Source: Ga0077530 sp046293075
GTDB lineage: Bacteria; Pseudomonadota; Alphaproteobacteria; Rhizobiales; Hyphomicrobiaceae
Reading direction: 5' to 3'
Assembly (NCBI GenBank): GCA_046293075.1
Contig: JBKBPL010000017.1
Span: 1 to 64,000 of the forward strand
DNA length: 64,000 bases
A model generated the notes under the pieces. It saw nothing but the letters and a program-made list of their open reading frames with translations, was not told the DNA's origin and did no database searches. This document shows positions 1 to 7,644 of this stretch, piece after piece (the first letter of the stretch is position 1; each line of letters begins with the position of its first letter). The translations under genes were made by a program, and so were the position numbers.

Positions 1-106
1 GCGCCTCGCCGCCCCCCGCCGCGAGGCCGCCCCGCCGCCCCTCACCCCCGACGAGCGCCAACGCCTCAGCCGCCTCCTCACCGCGCCCCCGCCCGGCGAG
101 AAATGA
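1..106 (+). CDS. 3' end of an unidentified protein (partial)
   Basis: An open frame enters from the left edge (first full codon at base 2) and ends at TGA 104-106, giving 34 residues. The tail is Pro/Ala-rich and ends with LTPDERQRLSRLLTAPPPGE followed by Lys. It reads like the soluble C-terminus of a real protein, but no family can be named from so short a piece. The stop codon lies in the loop of a GC-rich hairpin (91-130). A chance open frame in GC-rich DNA is possible. Confidence 0.5.
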   Translation, partial: RLAAPRREAAPPPLTPDERQRLSRLLTAPPPGEK

Positions 107-130
107 ATGCTAGGCCATTGCTCGCCGGGC
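91..130 (+). terminator. GC-rich hairpin around the stop codon of the first gene
   Basis: GCCCGGCGAG (91-100) and CTCGCCGGGC (121-130) are perfect 10-bp inverted repeats. The 20-nt loop contains the stop codon of the partial gene and can form a further AATG/CATT pairing. No T-run follows, so this is either a factor-assisted terminator or an RNA-protecting hairpin that separates the upstream gene from the regulator promoter at 149-177. Confidence 0.45.
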
Positions 131-148
131 ACGATCGCGGAACGCGGA

Positions 149-177
149 TTGCAAATATTGCGACTTATGAATATTAA
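149..177 (+). promoter_or_regulatory. Candidate promoter of the ArsR-type regulator with AATATT dyad
   Basis: TTGCAA (149-154) is separated by 17 bp from TATTAA (172-177), a reasonable -35/-10 pair in an AT-rich island within GC-rich DNA. Two copies of the self-complementary hexamer AATATT (154-159 and 170-175) lie on the promoter 16 bp apart, a placement suited to repressor binding. The promoter also argues against a start codon at TTG 178, which would sit at or upstream of the transcript start. Confidence 0.4.
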
Positions 178-225
178 TTGACAAAAGCCGGAGCGATCCG
201 GCTCTTGCGAAAGGGCACAGGGATC

Positions 226-600
226 ATGTCCATGGAAGCGCTCGCCAAGGACGTCCGGGAGGACGACGACCTGCCGGACGGCGAGGTGCTGAACTCTATG
301 CGCTGGGCCGCCGAGGAGGCCGCCGGCGTGCTGCGCTCGATCGGCAGCCCCTATCGTTTGATGATCCTCTGCCTGCTCGTCGAGCGCGAGAAGACCGTGA
401 CCGAGATCTGCGATGCCATCGGCGCACGCCAGAGTCTCACCTCGCAGCACCTGACGCGCCTGCGCCTCGATGGCCTCGTCAAGGCTGAGCGCCGCGGCCA
501 CTTCGCCTACTACTCGTTGACCGACACGGTGGCGAAGGAGATCGTTGCCACGCTTTATCGTCACTACTGTGCAAGGGGCATGCTCCCGGAGAAGGAATGA
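226..600 (+). CDS. ArsR/SmtB-family regulator, BigR/SqrR-like persulfide sensor type
   Basis: This is a 124-residue winged-helix repressor of the ArsR family. The HTH spans roughly residues 57-86 (TVTEICDAIG to LDGLV) and the wing follows (RRGHFAYYSL). Cys49 (in LMILCLLVE) and Cys115 (in LYRHYC) are 66 residues apart and sit in the same contexts as the cysteine pair of BigR and SqrR, which form a tetrasulfide bridge with reactive sulfur species (spacing recalled from memory). A third Cys62 lies in the HTH. Start: ATG 226 is preferred over TTG 178, which overlaps the candidate -10. ATG 232 is also possible. The stop overlaps the next ATG (ATGA), so the two genes are probably translationally coupled. 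Family assignment is firm; the persulfide ligand is inferred. Confidence 0.9.
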   Translation: MSMEALAKDVREDDDLPDGEVLNSMRWAAEEAAGVLRSIGSPYRLMILCLLVEREKTVTEICDAIGARQSLTSQHLTRLRLDGLVKAERRGHFAYYSLTDTVAKEIVATLYRHYCARGMLPEKE

Positions 601-959
601 GGCGCGCTGTATCAAGACCCAGTGGACTTCGTCTCGCGGCTGGCGCGCTCGGACTGATGCTCTTCGGGCCAGCATCCGCGAGCGACGCCAAGAAGATCGC
701 CCTTGGCCGTCATCTCTCGGGCGAGTGCAGTGCCTGCCACCGGACCGACGGTGTCGACAACGGCATCCCTTCAATCACCGGATGGGACCCGGACGAGTTC
801 GTCGCGACGATGATCTTTTACCGTAACGGCGAGCGCACCAATCCCGCCATGGTCTCGGTCGCACAATCGCTGCAGGAGAGCGAGTACGAGGCGCTCGCTG
901 CCTACTACGGCTCGCTGCCCAAGGGCCCGCGCACGAGGAAGCAAACGGGAGCGCCGTGA
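597..959 (+). CDS. Secreted monohaem c-type cytochrome (FccA/SoxE-like)
   Basis: This 120-residue protein has an N-terminal signal peptide (about residues 1-29, ending in SASA) followed by a haem-binding CSACH motif at 44-48. Met85 in TNPAMVSV is the likely sixth ligand. The single cytochrome c domain resembles the cytochrome partner of flavocytochrome c sulfide dehydrogenase and related thiosulfate-oxidation cytochromes. It would carry electrons in the periplasm. Its ATG lies inside the stop of the BigR/SqrR-like gene (4-bp overlap), so the regulator and cytochrome form one transcript. That pairing supports a role in sulfide or polysulfide oxidation. No flavoprotein partner is present downstream; it may lie upstream of the window. 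The specific function is inferred. Confidence 0.85.
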   Translation: MRRAVSRPSGLRLAAGALGLMLFGPASASDAKKIALGRHLSGECSACHRTDGVDNGIPSITGWDPDEFVATMIFYRNGERTNPAMVSVAQSLQESEYEALAAYYGSLPKGPRTRKQTGAP

Positions 960-983
960 GGCGCTCCTGCCGCCTGATCGACG

Positions 984-3080
984 TCAGCCTTTCACGCCGG
1001 CATCTGCGAGCTTGCCGCCGGAGGCTGCGAGCGTCTCGATGAGCGGCGCGATCGCCCAACGCTTGCCGTGGCGCGCCTCGTACGCCTTGATCTTCTCGGC
1101 GGCGTTCGCAAGGCCCATTTCCTCGATCTGCCACATGGGGCCGCCCCGCCAGCCGGGGAAGCCATAGCCATTGAGGTAGATCGTATCGATGTCCGAGGCC
1201 CTGAGCGCGATGCCCTCATCAAGGATCTTGGCGCCTTCGTTGGCCAGCCTGAGCAGGCAGCGCTCGACGATCTCCTCCGGACCGGGCTTGCGGTTGGCGA
1301 GGCCCTGCGCCGCCGCTTCCTTGGCGAACATCTCCTCGATCTTGGGATCGCTCTGGCGCTTACGGTCGGCGCCATAGGTGTAGTAGCCGGCGCCTGTCTT
1401 CTGACCGTGCCGGCCCATCTCCACGATCGCATCCGTGACGCGATAGAGCTTGGCGCGCTCCGGCGTAAGCGTGTGCTCCTTGCGGATGCGATAGCCGACG
1501 TCGAGGCCCGCCATGTCCATCATCGCCAGTGGGCCCATGGCGAAGCCCCAGGCCTCGAGTGCGCCGTCGATATCGGCCGGCGTCGCGCCCTCAAGCAGCA
1601 TGGCCTGTGCCTCTTCGAGATAGGCCTCGACCATGCGATTGCCGATGAAGCCGAAGCACACACCCGAGACGACGCCGACCTTGCCGATGCGCCGCGCAAT
1701 CGCCATCGCTGTCGCCAGCGTATCCTTCGCCGTCGCCTCGCCGCGCACGATCTCCAGGAGCCGCATGATGTTAGCGGGCGAGAAGAAGTGCATCCCGAGC
1801 ACATCCTGCGGCCGTCTTGTCGCCGAGGCGATCTCGTCGACATCGAGCGTCGAGGTATTGCTGGCGAGAACCGCGCCGGGCTTCGCGATCGCGTCGAGCT
1901 TCGTGAAGATCTCCTTCTTGAGCGCCATATTCTCGAACACGGCCTCGATGATGAGGTCCGCATTGGCGAGCGTGTTGAGATCGAGCGAGGTCGTCAGGTT
2001 CGCGAGGCGCCGTTGGCCCTCATCCGCAGAGATGCGCCCGCGCTGGACATTGCTCTCGATGGTCTCCCGCACGCGCTTCGCCCCCTGGTCCAGCGCGCCC
2101 TGGTTGGCTTCGACGATGGTCACCGGGAAGCCGGCATTGAGGAACGCAAGGCCGATGCCCGTCCCCATGGTGCCAGCACCGAGAATGCCGACAGTCTTGA
2201 CCTCGCGGGGCACCACATCCTTGCCGATGTCGGGAATGTTCGCCGCCTGACGCTCGGCAAAGAACGCGTACTGCAGCGCTCGCGCGTAGGGTTTGCCGGC
2301 CAGCTCCATGAAGAGCGCACGCTCGCGGGCGATGCCCGCCTTGTAGTCCGAGCCGACGGCCGCCTCGACGGCCGCAATGCAGTTCCTGGCAGCCATCGGA
2401 CCGGACGGATGGCGCGCGATCGCGGCGCGCTTTCTGGCGAAGAGATCAGCAGGAACGCTCGCCGGATCGATGCGCATCGCGCTGACCGGCCGCGGTCCCC
2501 GCCCCGCTGCGACCAGCTCACGCGCGAAGGCGATCGCGCCCTCGACGACATCGCCATCGACCAGCCGGTCGACCAGCCCCACCTTGGCGGCCTTCTCGGC
2601 ATTGATGGGATTACCCGAGACGATCATGTCCAGGGCGGCCTCGACACCGATCAGGCGAGGCAGGCGCTGCGTGCCGCCGGCACCTGGCAGGATACCGATC
2701 TTGACCTCGGGGAGGCCCAGCTGGTTCGCCGCCTTATTTGCCACGCGGTAGTGACAGCCGAGCGCGACCTCGAGGCCACCGCCGAGGGCGAGGCCGTTCA
2801 GCGCCGCGACGACCGGCTTTGGCGAGGCCTCCATGGTATCGATCACCTCGCCGAGGCCCGGCGGCTTCGGCCCCGAGCGGAACTCCGTGATGTCGGCACC
2901 GGCCGAGAAGGCGCGCCCGTCGCCGGTAACCACGATGGCCTTGATGGCCGGATCGGCATTGGCCGCTGCCACGCCGTCCCAGATGCCCTGCCGCACGCCC
3001 TGAGCCAGCGCATTCACCGGCGGGTGCACGAGGCGGATCACGGCGACATCGCCGGACTTGGTCAGGGTTGCTGTGGCCAT
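984..3080 (-). CDS. Bifunctional enoyl-CoA hydratase / 3-hydroxyacyl-CoA dehydrogenase
   Basis: This 698-residue fusion catalyses two steps of fatty-acid beta-oxidation: hydration of enoyl-CoA and NAD-dependent oxidation of 3-hydroxyacyl-CoA. The N-terminal crotonase domain (about 1-190) has the oxyanion segment ALNGLALGGGLE and probable catalytic Glu104 and Glu125. The Rossmann motif GILGAGTMGTGIG begins near residue 298. His431 in GMHFFSPANIMRL and Glu443 are the expected dehydrogenase dyad. A C-terminal dimerisation half follows. Length and order match FadJ/FadB-type monofunctional-complex alpha proteins. An AGGAGG site lies 8 nt before the ATG. It is divergent from an acyl-CoA ligase at 3206, so activation and oxidation may be co-regulated from the 125-bp gap. 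Confidence 0.95.
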   Translation of the reverse strand: MATATLTKSGDVAVIRLVHPPVNALAQGVRQGIWDGVAAANADPAIKAIVVTGDGRAFSAGADITEFRSGPKPPGLGEVIDTMEASPKPVVAALNGLALGGGLEVALGCHYRVANKAANQLGLPEVKIGILPGAGGTQRLPRLIGVEAALDMIVSGNPINAEKAAKVGLVDRLVDGDVVEGAIAFARELVAAGRGPRPVSAMRIDPASVPADLFARKRAAIARHPSGPMAARNCIAAVEAAVGSDYKAGIARERALFMELAGKPYARALQYAFFAERQAANIPDIGKDVVPREVKTVGILGAGTMGTGIGLAFLNAGFPVTIVEANQGALDQGAKRVRETIESNVQRGRISADEGQRRLANLTTSLDLNTLANADLIIEAVFENMALKKEIFTKLDAIAKPGAVLASNTSTLDVDEIASATRRPQDVLGMHFFSPANIMRLLEIVRGEATAKDTLATAMAIARRIGKVGVVSGVCFGFIGNRMVEAYLEEAQAMLLEGATPADIDGALEAWGFAMGPLAMMDMAGLDVGYRIRKEHTLTPERAKLYRVTDAIVEMGRHGQKTGAGYYTYGADRKRQSDPKIEEMFAKEAAAQGLANRKPGPEEIVERCLLRLANEGAKILDEGIALRASDIDTIYLNGYGFPGWRGGPMWQIEEMGLANAAEKIKAYEARHGKRWAIAPLIETLAASGGKLADAGVKG

Positions 3081-3191
3081 GGGGGTATCCTCCTGCTGAT
3101 TGCCGCCTGCGACCCGGTTGCGCGTGCAAACGGCCTCGCGATCGCTTGGATTTGCGCGCGGCGGGGGCTAATTTTGGCTCATAACAATTCC

Positions 3192-3196
3192 GGGAG
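3192..3196 (+). promoter_or_regulatory. Ribosome-binding site that decides the acyl-CoA ligase start
   Basis: GGGAG ends directly against ATG 3197 but lies 9 nt before ATG 3206. Only the second ATG has usable spacing, so the ligase is annotated from 3206. Confidence 0.7.
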
Positions 3197-3205
3197 ATGT
3201 GCGCC

Positions 3206-4843
3206 ATGCTCAAGGGCCAGATGATGGACCAGCCGCTGCTGGTCTCGAGGCTGATCGACTACGCTGCCGAGGTGCACGGACCGGGGACGATCGTCACCTC
3301 GACCGTCGAGGGCGGCCTCCATCGCTACACCTTTGCCCAGGCGCGTCCGCGTATTGCCCAGCTTGCCAATGCGCTCCTCAAGCTCGGCGTGAAGCCAGGT
3401 GACCGGGTCGCAACGCTGGCGTGGAACACGTACCGGCATTTCGAGCTCTACTATGCGATCTCCGGCATCGGCGCGGTCTGCCATACAATCAATCCGCGCC
3501 TCTCGGCCGACCAAATGAGCTACATCGTCAATCATGCGCAGGACAAGCTCCTTTTCTTCGATCTGACGTTCGCACCGCTGATCGCCAAGCTGGCGCCGGC
3601 CTTCCGTCCGGTTGGCACCTACTTCGCCATGACCGACCGGGCGCACATGCCGCCGGAGGCGCCGGTGGCGAACCTGCAATGCTACGAAGAGCTGCTCGAA
3701 AGCGGGGAGCCCGACATCACCTGGCCGGAGATGGATGAGCATGCGGCCTGTGCGCTCTGCTACACCTCAGGCACGACGGGCGACCCGAAGGGCTCGCTCT
3801 ACTCGCATCGTTCGACGGTGCTGCACACGCTGTTCACGCTCGCCTGCGTCAGCTCGCCCTTCGGCGTGCGCAAGCCGGTGCTCCCGGTCGTGCCGCTCTT
3901 CCACGCCAATGCCTGGGGGCTGCCTTATGCCGCAGCCATCTCGGGCACGCCCATCGTCTTTCCAGGCGGCCGGCTCGATGGCCCAAGCCTCTTCGACCTC
4001 ATGGAGGGTGAGGGCGTCTATTCATCCTGGGGCGTGCCGACAGTATGGCTCGGCCTCATCGCGGAGATGAAGGCGCGCGGGCGGAAGCCGCGCAACCTGA
4101 GCGAGGTGATCGTGGGGGGCTCCGCGCCGCCACCCGCCATGATCGAGACCTTCGAGCGCGACTTCGACATCCGCGTGCTGCACGGCTGGGGCATGACCGA
4201 GATGAGCCCGATCGGCACGTTCACGCCGCAACGCGCCAACGATCCTGCGCTTTCGATCGAGGAGCGCATCCGGGTGAAGTCCGTCCAGGGCCAGCGCATG
4301 TTCGGCGTCGACCTCAAGATCGTCGACGAGGACGGCAAGCGCCTCCCGCACGACGGCAAGGCGAGCGGCGAGCTCTTTGTGCGCGGCAACGCCATCGTAA
4401 GCGGCTATTTCAACAACGAGGCCGCGACCTCCGCCGCGCTCGATTCAGAGGGCTGGTTCGGCACGGGCGATGTGGCACGGATCAGCCCGAACGGCTTCCT
4501 TTCGATCGTGGATCGCACGAAGGACATGGTGAAGTCCGGCGGCGAATGGATCAGCTCGATCGATGTCGAGAACACGGTCATGAGCTGCCCGGGGGTGGCC
4601 AATGCGGCCGTGATCGGCGTGCCGCATCCGAAGTGGACGGAGCGGCCGCTGCTGGTCGTCGTCAAGGCGCCTGGAGCCGACGTCACGAAAGAGGCGATCC
4701 TCGCCCATGTGGCGAGCAGGCTCGCGACCTGGCAAGTGCCTGATGATGTGATCTTCGTCGATGCGCTCCCGATGACCGCGACAGGCAAGGTCTCGAAGCG
4801 CGAGCTCAGGGCCGCCTACGGCACGCATGTGCTGCCGGGATAG
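3206..4843 (+). CDS. Acyl-CoA ligase, AlkK/DmdB-like
   Basis: This 545-residue AMP-forming ligase adenylates a carboxylic acid and transfers it to CoA. The phosphate-binding loop YTSGTTGDPKG is at 186-196. GWGMTE and TGDVARI follow in the expected order, and the C-terminal GKVSKREL holds the catalytic lysine. The opening MLKGQMMDQPLLVSRLIDYA and the overall length resemble the medium/long-chain ligases related to AlkK and to 3-methylmercaptopropionyl-CoA ligase (DmdB). The exact acyl chain cannot be read from sequence. It is divergent from the hydratase/dehydrogenase gene, which fits a fatty-acid activation role. The start at 3206 is set by the GGGAG spacing. The gap to the next gene (4844-5094) shows nothing recognisable. 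Confidence 0.93.
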   Translation: MLKGQMMDQPLLVSRLIDYAAEVHGPGTIVTSTVEGGLHRYTFAQARPRIAQLANALLKLGVKPGDRVATLAWNTYRHFELYYAISGIGAVCHTINPRLSADQMSYIVNHAQDKLLFFDLTFAPLIAKLAPAFRPVGTYFAMTDRAHMPPEAPVANLQCYEELLESGEPDITWPEMDEHAACALCYTSGTTGDPKGSLYSHRSTVLHTLFTLACVSSPFGVRKPVLPVVPLFHANAWGLPYAAAISGTPIVFPGGRLDGPSLFDLMEGEGVYSSWGVPTVWLGLIAEMKARGRKPRNLSEVIVGGSAPPPAMIETFERDFDIRVLHGWGMTEMSPIGTFTPQRANDPALSIEERIRVKSVQGQRMFGVDLKIVDEDGKRLPHDGKASGELFVRGNAIVSGYFNNEAATSAALDSEGWFGTGDVARISPNGFLSIVDRTKDMVKSGGEWISSIDVENTVMSCPGVANAAVIGVPHPKWTERPLLVVVKAPGADVTKEAILAHVASRLATWQVPDDVIFVDALPMTATGKVSKRELRAAYGTHVLPG

Positions 4844-5094
4844 TCCGGGGCCTCTTGCCCGCGCGTCTCTGGGAGGGGGTGAAGCCCGGGCGTCGCTAGG
4901 CGTCCGCGCGTGTCCCCGCGTTTCATTGCGGGCCTCGCCCGGTCGAAGCCATTGTGACGGATGAGGACGGCCGGCCTACGGGCGATCCCCATCCCGCGCG
5001 GCTACCGGCAGATTGGCGCCGCTGAACCCCGAGAAAGCCATGTTCCTGCCGACATGCGCCCGCAGGGTGCGCGTGCGATTCGGATAACAGACTC

Positions 5095-5934
5095 ATGGGG
5101 CGCGAGGTCGTGAAAGGCAGGCGGGCACGGCGCGGATGGCAGGTCGCGGCCTGCATCGCCGTGCTGGCGTCGCCAGCTGCTGCCGAGGCGCCCAAAAGCC
5201 CACCATCCAGTGCGGTCCTGCAGCTCGGGGTCGAGCCGGTGCACGAACGCGTGATGGATGCGGCGCGGCGCGCGGGCAGCCAGGTCGCCGAAGCCTATCG
5301 GCGATCGCCTGTGATGGTGATGGGGCTTGGTCTCGCGGGGGCCTTGCCACTGCTCGCCGGGTTGTTCGCGGTTGGCCGAGCCGCATGGCGCAGGGCGGCG
5401 TTCAGCGGAGAGGCCACGCTCTCCCCAGCCGCGCCGACGCGGCTGCGTGACAAGCCGTGGATCAGCGTGGGCGAAGGGGCGGAGGCTGTGCCTGTGACCT
5501 TCGAGGGCGAAATCCTCCGCATCGGGCGGCACAGCGACAACGACATTGCACTCGAGCACGAAGCCGTCCACCGCCACCACGCGCTCATCCAGCGTACGCC
5601 TGACGGCGAGTTCATCCTCATGGATCTGACGGCGGGAACGGGCAACCAACCTTTGCTCAACGACCGGCCGGTGGCGCGCGCGGCGCTCAAGGACGGGGAC
5701 CGCATTGCGCTCGGCGCTACCATCCTGACATTTCATCTCGGCGCCGAGGCGCCCGCTGCCAGAGTGCAGTCGGAGCCCTCCCGGCCGAGCAGCTCATCTG
5801 CGAGGGAGATGACAAATGCCGAACGAGACGCCGGTGACGAGCCCGCCGGACGGGCCGCCGACGGGATCGAAACGCGCCGGCTCGGTCCGCCCGGCCGGCT
5901 CGCTGCGCGCGGCGCTCATCGCGGCCGGGCGTGA
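5095..5934 (+). CDS. Membrane-anchored FHA-domain protein
   Basis: This 279-residue protein begins with a signal-like segment (about 14-31, ending AAA-EA). It has one clear transmembrane helix at about 72-94 and a C-terminal FHA domain (about 120-215). FHA domains bind phosphothreonine peptides. The conserved Gly-Arg is at 144-145 (IGRHSDND) and the loop at 158-163 reads VHRHHA, with His where Ser is usual. Topology is probably periplasmic helix, membrane, cytosolic FHA. The last 40 residues are low-complexity and overlap the next gene by 119 bp in another frame. No strong ribosome site precedes ATG 5095; GTG 5110 is an alternative start. It is the first gene of an FHA/FHA/PP2C set. Its phosphoprotein partner is unknown. 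Confidence 0.82.
   Translation: MGREVVKGRRARRGWQVAACIAVLASPAAAEAPKSPPSSAVLQLGVEPVHERVMDAARRAGSQVAEAYRRSPVMVMGLGLAGALPLLAGLFAVGRAAWRRAAFSGEATLSPAAPTRLRDKPWISVGEGAEAVPVTFEGEILRIGRHSDNDIALEHEAVHRHHALIQRTPDGEFILMDLTAGTGNQPLLNDRPVARAALKDGDRIALGATILTFHLGAEAPAARVQSEPSRPSSSSAREMTNAERDAGDEPAGRAADGIETRRLGPPGRLAARGAHRGRA
5802..5808 (+). promoter_or_regulatory. Ribosome-binding site supporting the overlapping second FHA start
   Basis: GAGGGAG lies 7 nt before ATG 5816, inside the upstream FHA gene. It supports translation starting at 5816 and therefore a genuine 119-bp overlap. Confidence 0.6.
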
Positions 5935-6526
5935 CGATGCCCGCGTGACGCAGATCACCGAGCAGAGCGCATCACCCGAGCCGCGTGCCGTTACGCCCGC
6001 TGCCGTGCCGCCCCCGGTGGTTTCCGCGAAGCCCGCGCCGCAACCGGCGCGCAGCCACGTGGAGGTCGAGCCGCCGGCACCGGCGGAAGATCCGATCTCC
6101 GCCCCGCCGCGCACGCAGCTCGTGCGCGGGCGCCTCACCGTCAAGCGAACCGACTTCCATCAGGATCCGGTGGTCGGGTGGCTGGTGGTCGTCGGCGGCC
6201 CCGGGCTCGGCGCCTTCCGCCCTATCTACGAGGGCAACAACACCATCGGCCGCGCGCCGACGCAGCGCATTCCGATCAATTTCGGCGATGTGGCCATCTC
6301 CAGCGAGGAGCAGGCCTATCTCCGCTATGACTCGATGGACCGCAAATTTCTGCTGGTCCCGAACCTCGCGAAGACCAACATCATTGCTGTCAACGACAAG
6401 AAGCCGACCAGCGCCGTTGAGCTTTCGGCCATGGATCTGATCACGATCGGGCGCACGCAGCTCGCGTTTGTGCCGTTCTGCGGGGTCGAATTCGACTGGT
6501 CGGAGCTCAACGACCTCAAGGGCTGA
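5816..6526 (+). CDS. FHA-domain protein with Pro-rich N-terminus
   Basis: This 236-residue cytosolic protein has a disordered Pro/Ala-rich first half (1-110) and an FHA domain at about 120-225. The conserved Gly-Arg is at 145-146 (NTIGRAPTQ) and the phosphothreonine loop reads AISSEEQA. No signal peptide or membrane segment is visible. The N-terminal 40 codons are read from DNA that also encodes the tail of the membrane FHA protein. Together with the PP2C gene it forms a phosphothreonine-reading and phosphothreonine-removing set. Function beyond phosphopeptide binding is unknown. The family is clear from the FHA fold motifs; the partner is not. Confidence 0.85.
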   Translation: MPNETPVTSPPDGPPTGSKRAGSVRPAGSLRAALIAAGRDDARVTQITEQSASPEPRAVTPAAVPPPVVSAKPAPQPARSHVEVEPPAPAEDPISAPPRTQLVRGRLTVKRTDFHQDPVVGWLVVVGGPGLGAFRPIYEGNNTIGRAPTQRIPINFGDVAISSEEQAYLRYDSMDRKFLLVPNLAKTNIIAVNDKKPTSAVELSAMDLITIGRTQLAFVPFCGVEFDWSELNDLKG

Positions 6527-6656
6527 TGAACGGCTGCCGCAAGCGCTTCGGTATGGCTGCCGTCGCGGGCACGAACGCCCCTTGACGCCCCGGACCTGCG
6601 GACCCATGAAATTGGGGGACCGCGGGGCGCCGTGGCCAGGGAGCAGAGGCCGGGTC

Positions 6657-7427
6657 GTGAAGTTTCAGGCCGCCATACGGGCAAGCCAGGGCGCCCGCAG
6701 CTATCAGGAGGATGCTGCGGCCGTCTGGCAGCCACCCGATGATGATGCCGGCGCCGCCGAGCCGACGCGCCTGCTGGCCATCCTCGCGGATGGCATGGGC
6801 GGGCACGCCGGCGGCGCGATCGCCAGCGATGCGGTGTGCACGAGCTTCGAGGCCCAGTACATCGAGCAACAGGGGAGCCCGCGGCACCGCCTGAAAGCCG
6901 CGCTGGACGCGGCGAACGGTGCCATCGGCGCGCTTGTCGCCGCCCAGCCACAGCTTCGCGGCATGGGTTCGACACTGCTCGGTGTCGCCTTCCATGATGG
7001 TCATGCGAGCTGGGTCAGCGTCGGCGACAGTCCTCTCTATCTTTACAGGCGCGGCGAAATGGCGCGCCTCAACGAGGACCATTCCATGGCTCCGCTGCTC
7101 GACAAGCTTGTCGCGGCGGGCCGGCTGACGGCTGAGGAGGCGGAGGGCGACCCGCGCCGTCACATGCTGCGCTCTGCCGTCGTCGGCGAGGATCTGGATC
7201 TCGTCGATCTGTCGAAGAGCCCTTGGGCACTGCAGGATGGCGACGTCGTGGTGCTCACCAGCGACGGCATCCACGCGCTTGCGGACGTCGAGATCGCCCG
7301 CGTTATTGCGGCTTGCCGAAGCGAGGGTGCGGATGCGACCGCCGGGGCGCTGATCGCCGCCGTCGAGGATGCCGATCTCCCCTACCAGGACAATACGACG
7401 GTGATCGTGGTGACGGTCGGCGACTAG
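6657..7427 (+). CDS. PP2C-family serine/threonine phosphatase
   Basis: This is a single-domain, metal-dependent protein phosphatase of about 256 residues. The motifs are in order: SYQEDA, ILADGMGGHAGG, GMGSTLLG, VSVGDSPLYLYR, LTSDGIHAL and DNTTVIVV. The Asp residues in these motifs bind the two metal ions, so the enzyme should be active. It would remove phosphate from Thr/Ser residues that FHA domains read. Start: GTG 6657 has AGAGG 7 nt upstream and gives a normal PP2C N-terminus. ATG 6606 is an alternative without a ribosome site. It follows the two FHA genes on the same strand after 130 bp, and no Ser/Thr kinase is encoded in the window. The 217-bp gap after it is AT-richer and probably carries the promoter of the next operon. 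Confidence 0.9.
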   Translation: MKFQAAIRASQGARSYQEDAAAVWQPPDDDAGAAEPTRLLAILADGMGGHAGGAIASDAVCTSFEAQYIEQQGSPRHRLKAALDAANGAIGALVAAQPQLRGMGSTLLGVAFHDGHASWVSVGDSPLYLYRRGEMARLNEDHSMAPLLDKLVAAGRLTAEEAEGDPRRHMLRSAVVGEDLDLVDLSKSPWALQDGDVVVLTSDGIHALADVEIARVIAACRSEGADATAGALIAAVEDADLPYQDNTTVIVVTVGD

Positions 7428-7644
7428 CCGGCGCCCTATCCAGCACGTGACCTAAGGTTGCTTGATTTTTTCAATTGACCTCTCCGCAGGGAGTATCAAA
7501 GTCCTAAATGGATGCCGTATCATGTTGGAAAGTCTTGGACTGCAGGCGCTTGCACTGGACCTGGGGTTGAACTAAGGAAGCGGTTCCGATCGGGGAGAAG
7601 CCGCGCTAAAGCGGCCGCGCGATCAAAGGGAGGAGAGTGCTACG

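Noticed and set aside
178..225. Upstream TTG extension of the ArsR-type regulator
   Set aside because: It overlaps the candidate -10 hexamer and adds a non-conserved basic tail, while ATG 226 gives a normal BigR-like length.
960..983. AGGCG/CGCCT dyad between convergent genes as a terminator
   Set aside because: Only 5 bp, a long loop and no T-run.
1068..3224. Long open frame (718 codons) antisense to the hydratase/dehydrogenase gene
   Set aside because: GC-rich codon bias leaves the opposite strand open. The translation is Arg/His/Asp-rich with no family motif, and the minus-strand gene has complete catalytic motifs.
7462..7510. Possible promoter around TTGACC (7475-7480) before the acyl-CoA synthetase operon
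   Set aside because: No acceptable -10 at 16-18 bp spacing. The region is AT-richer and probably regulatory, but no site can be fixed.
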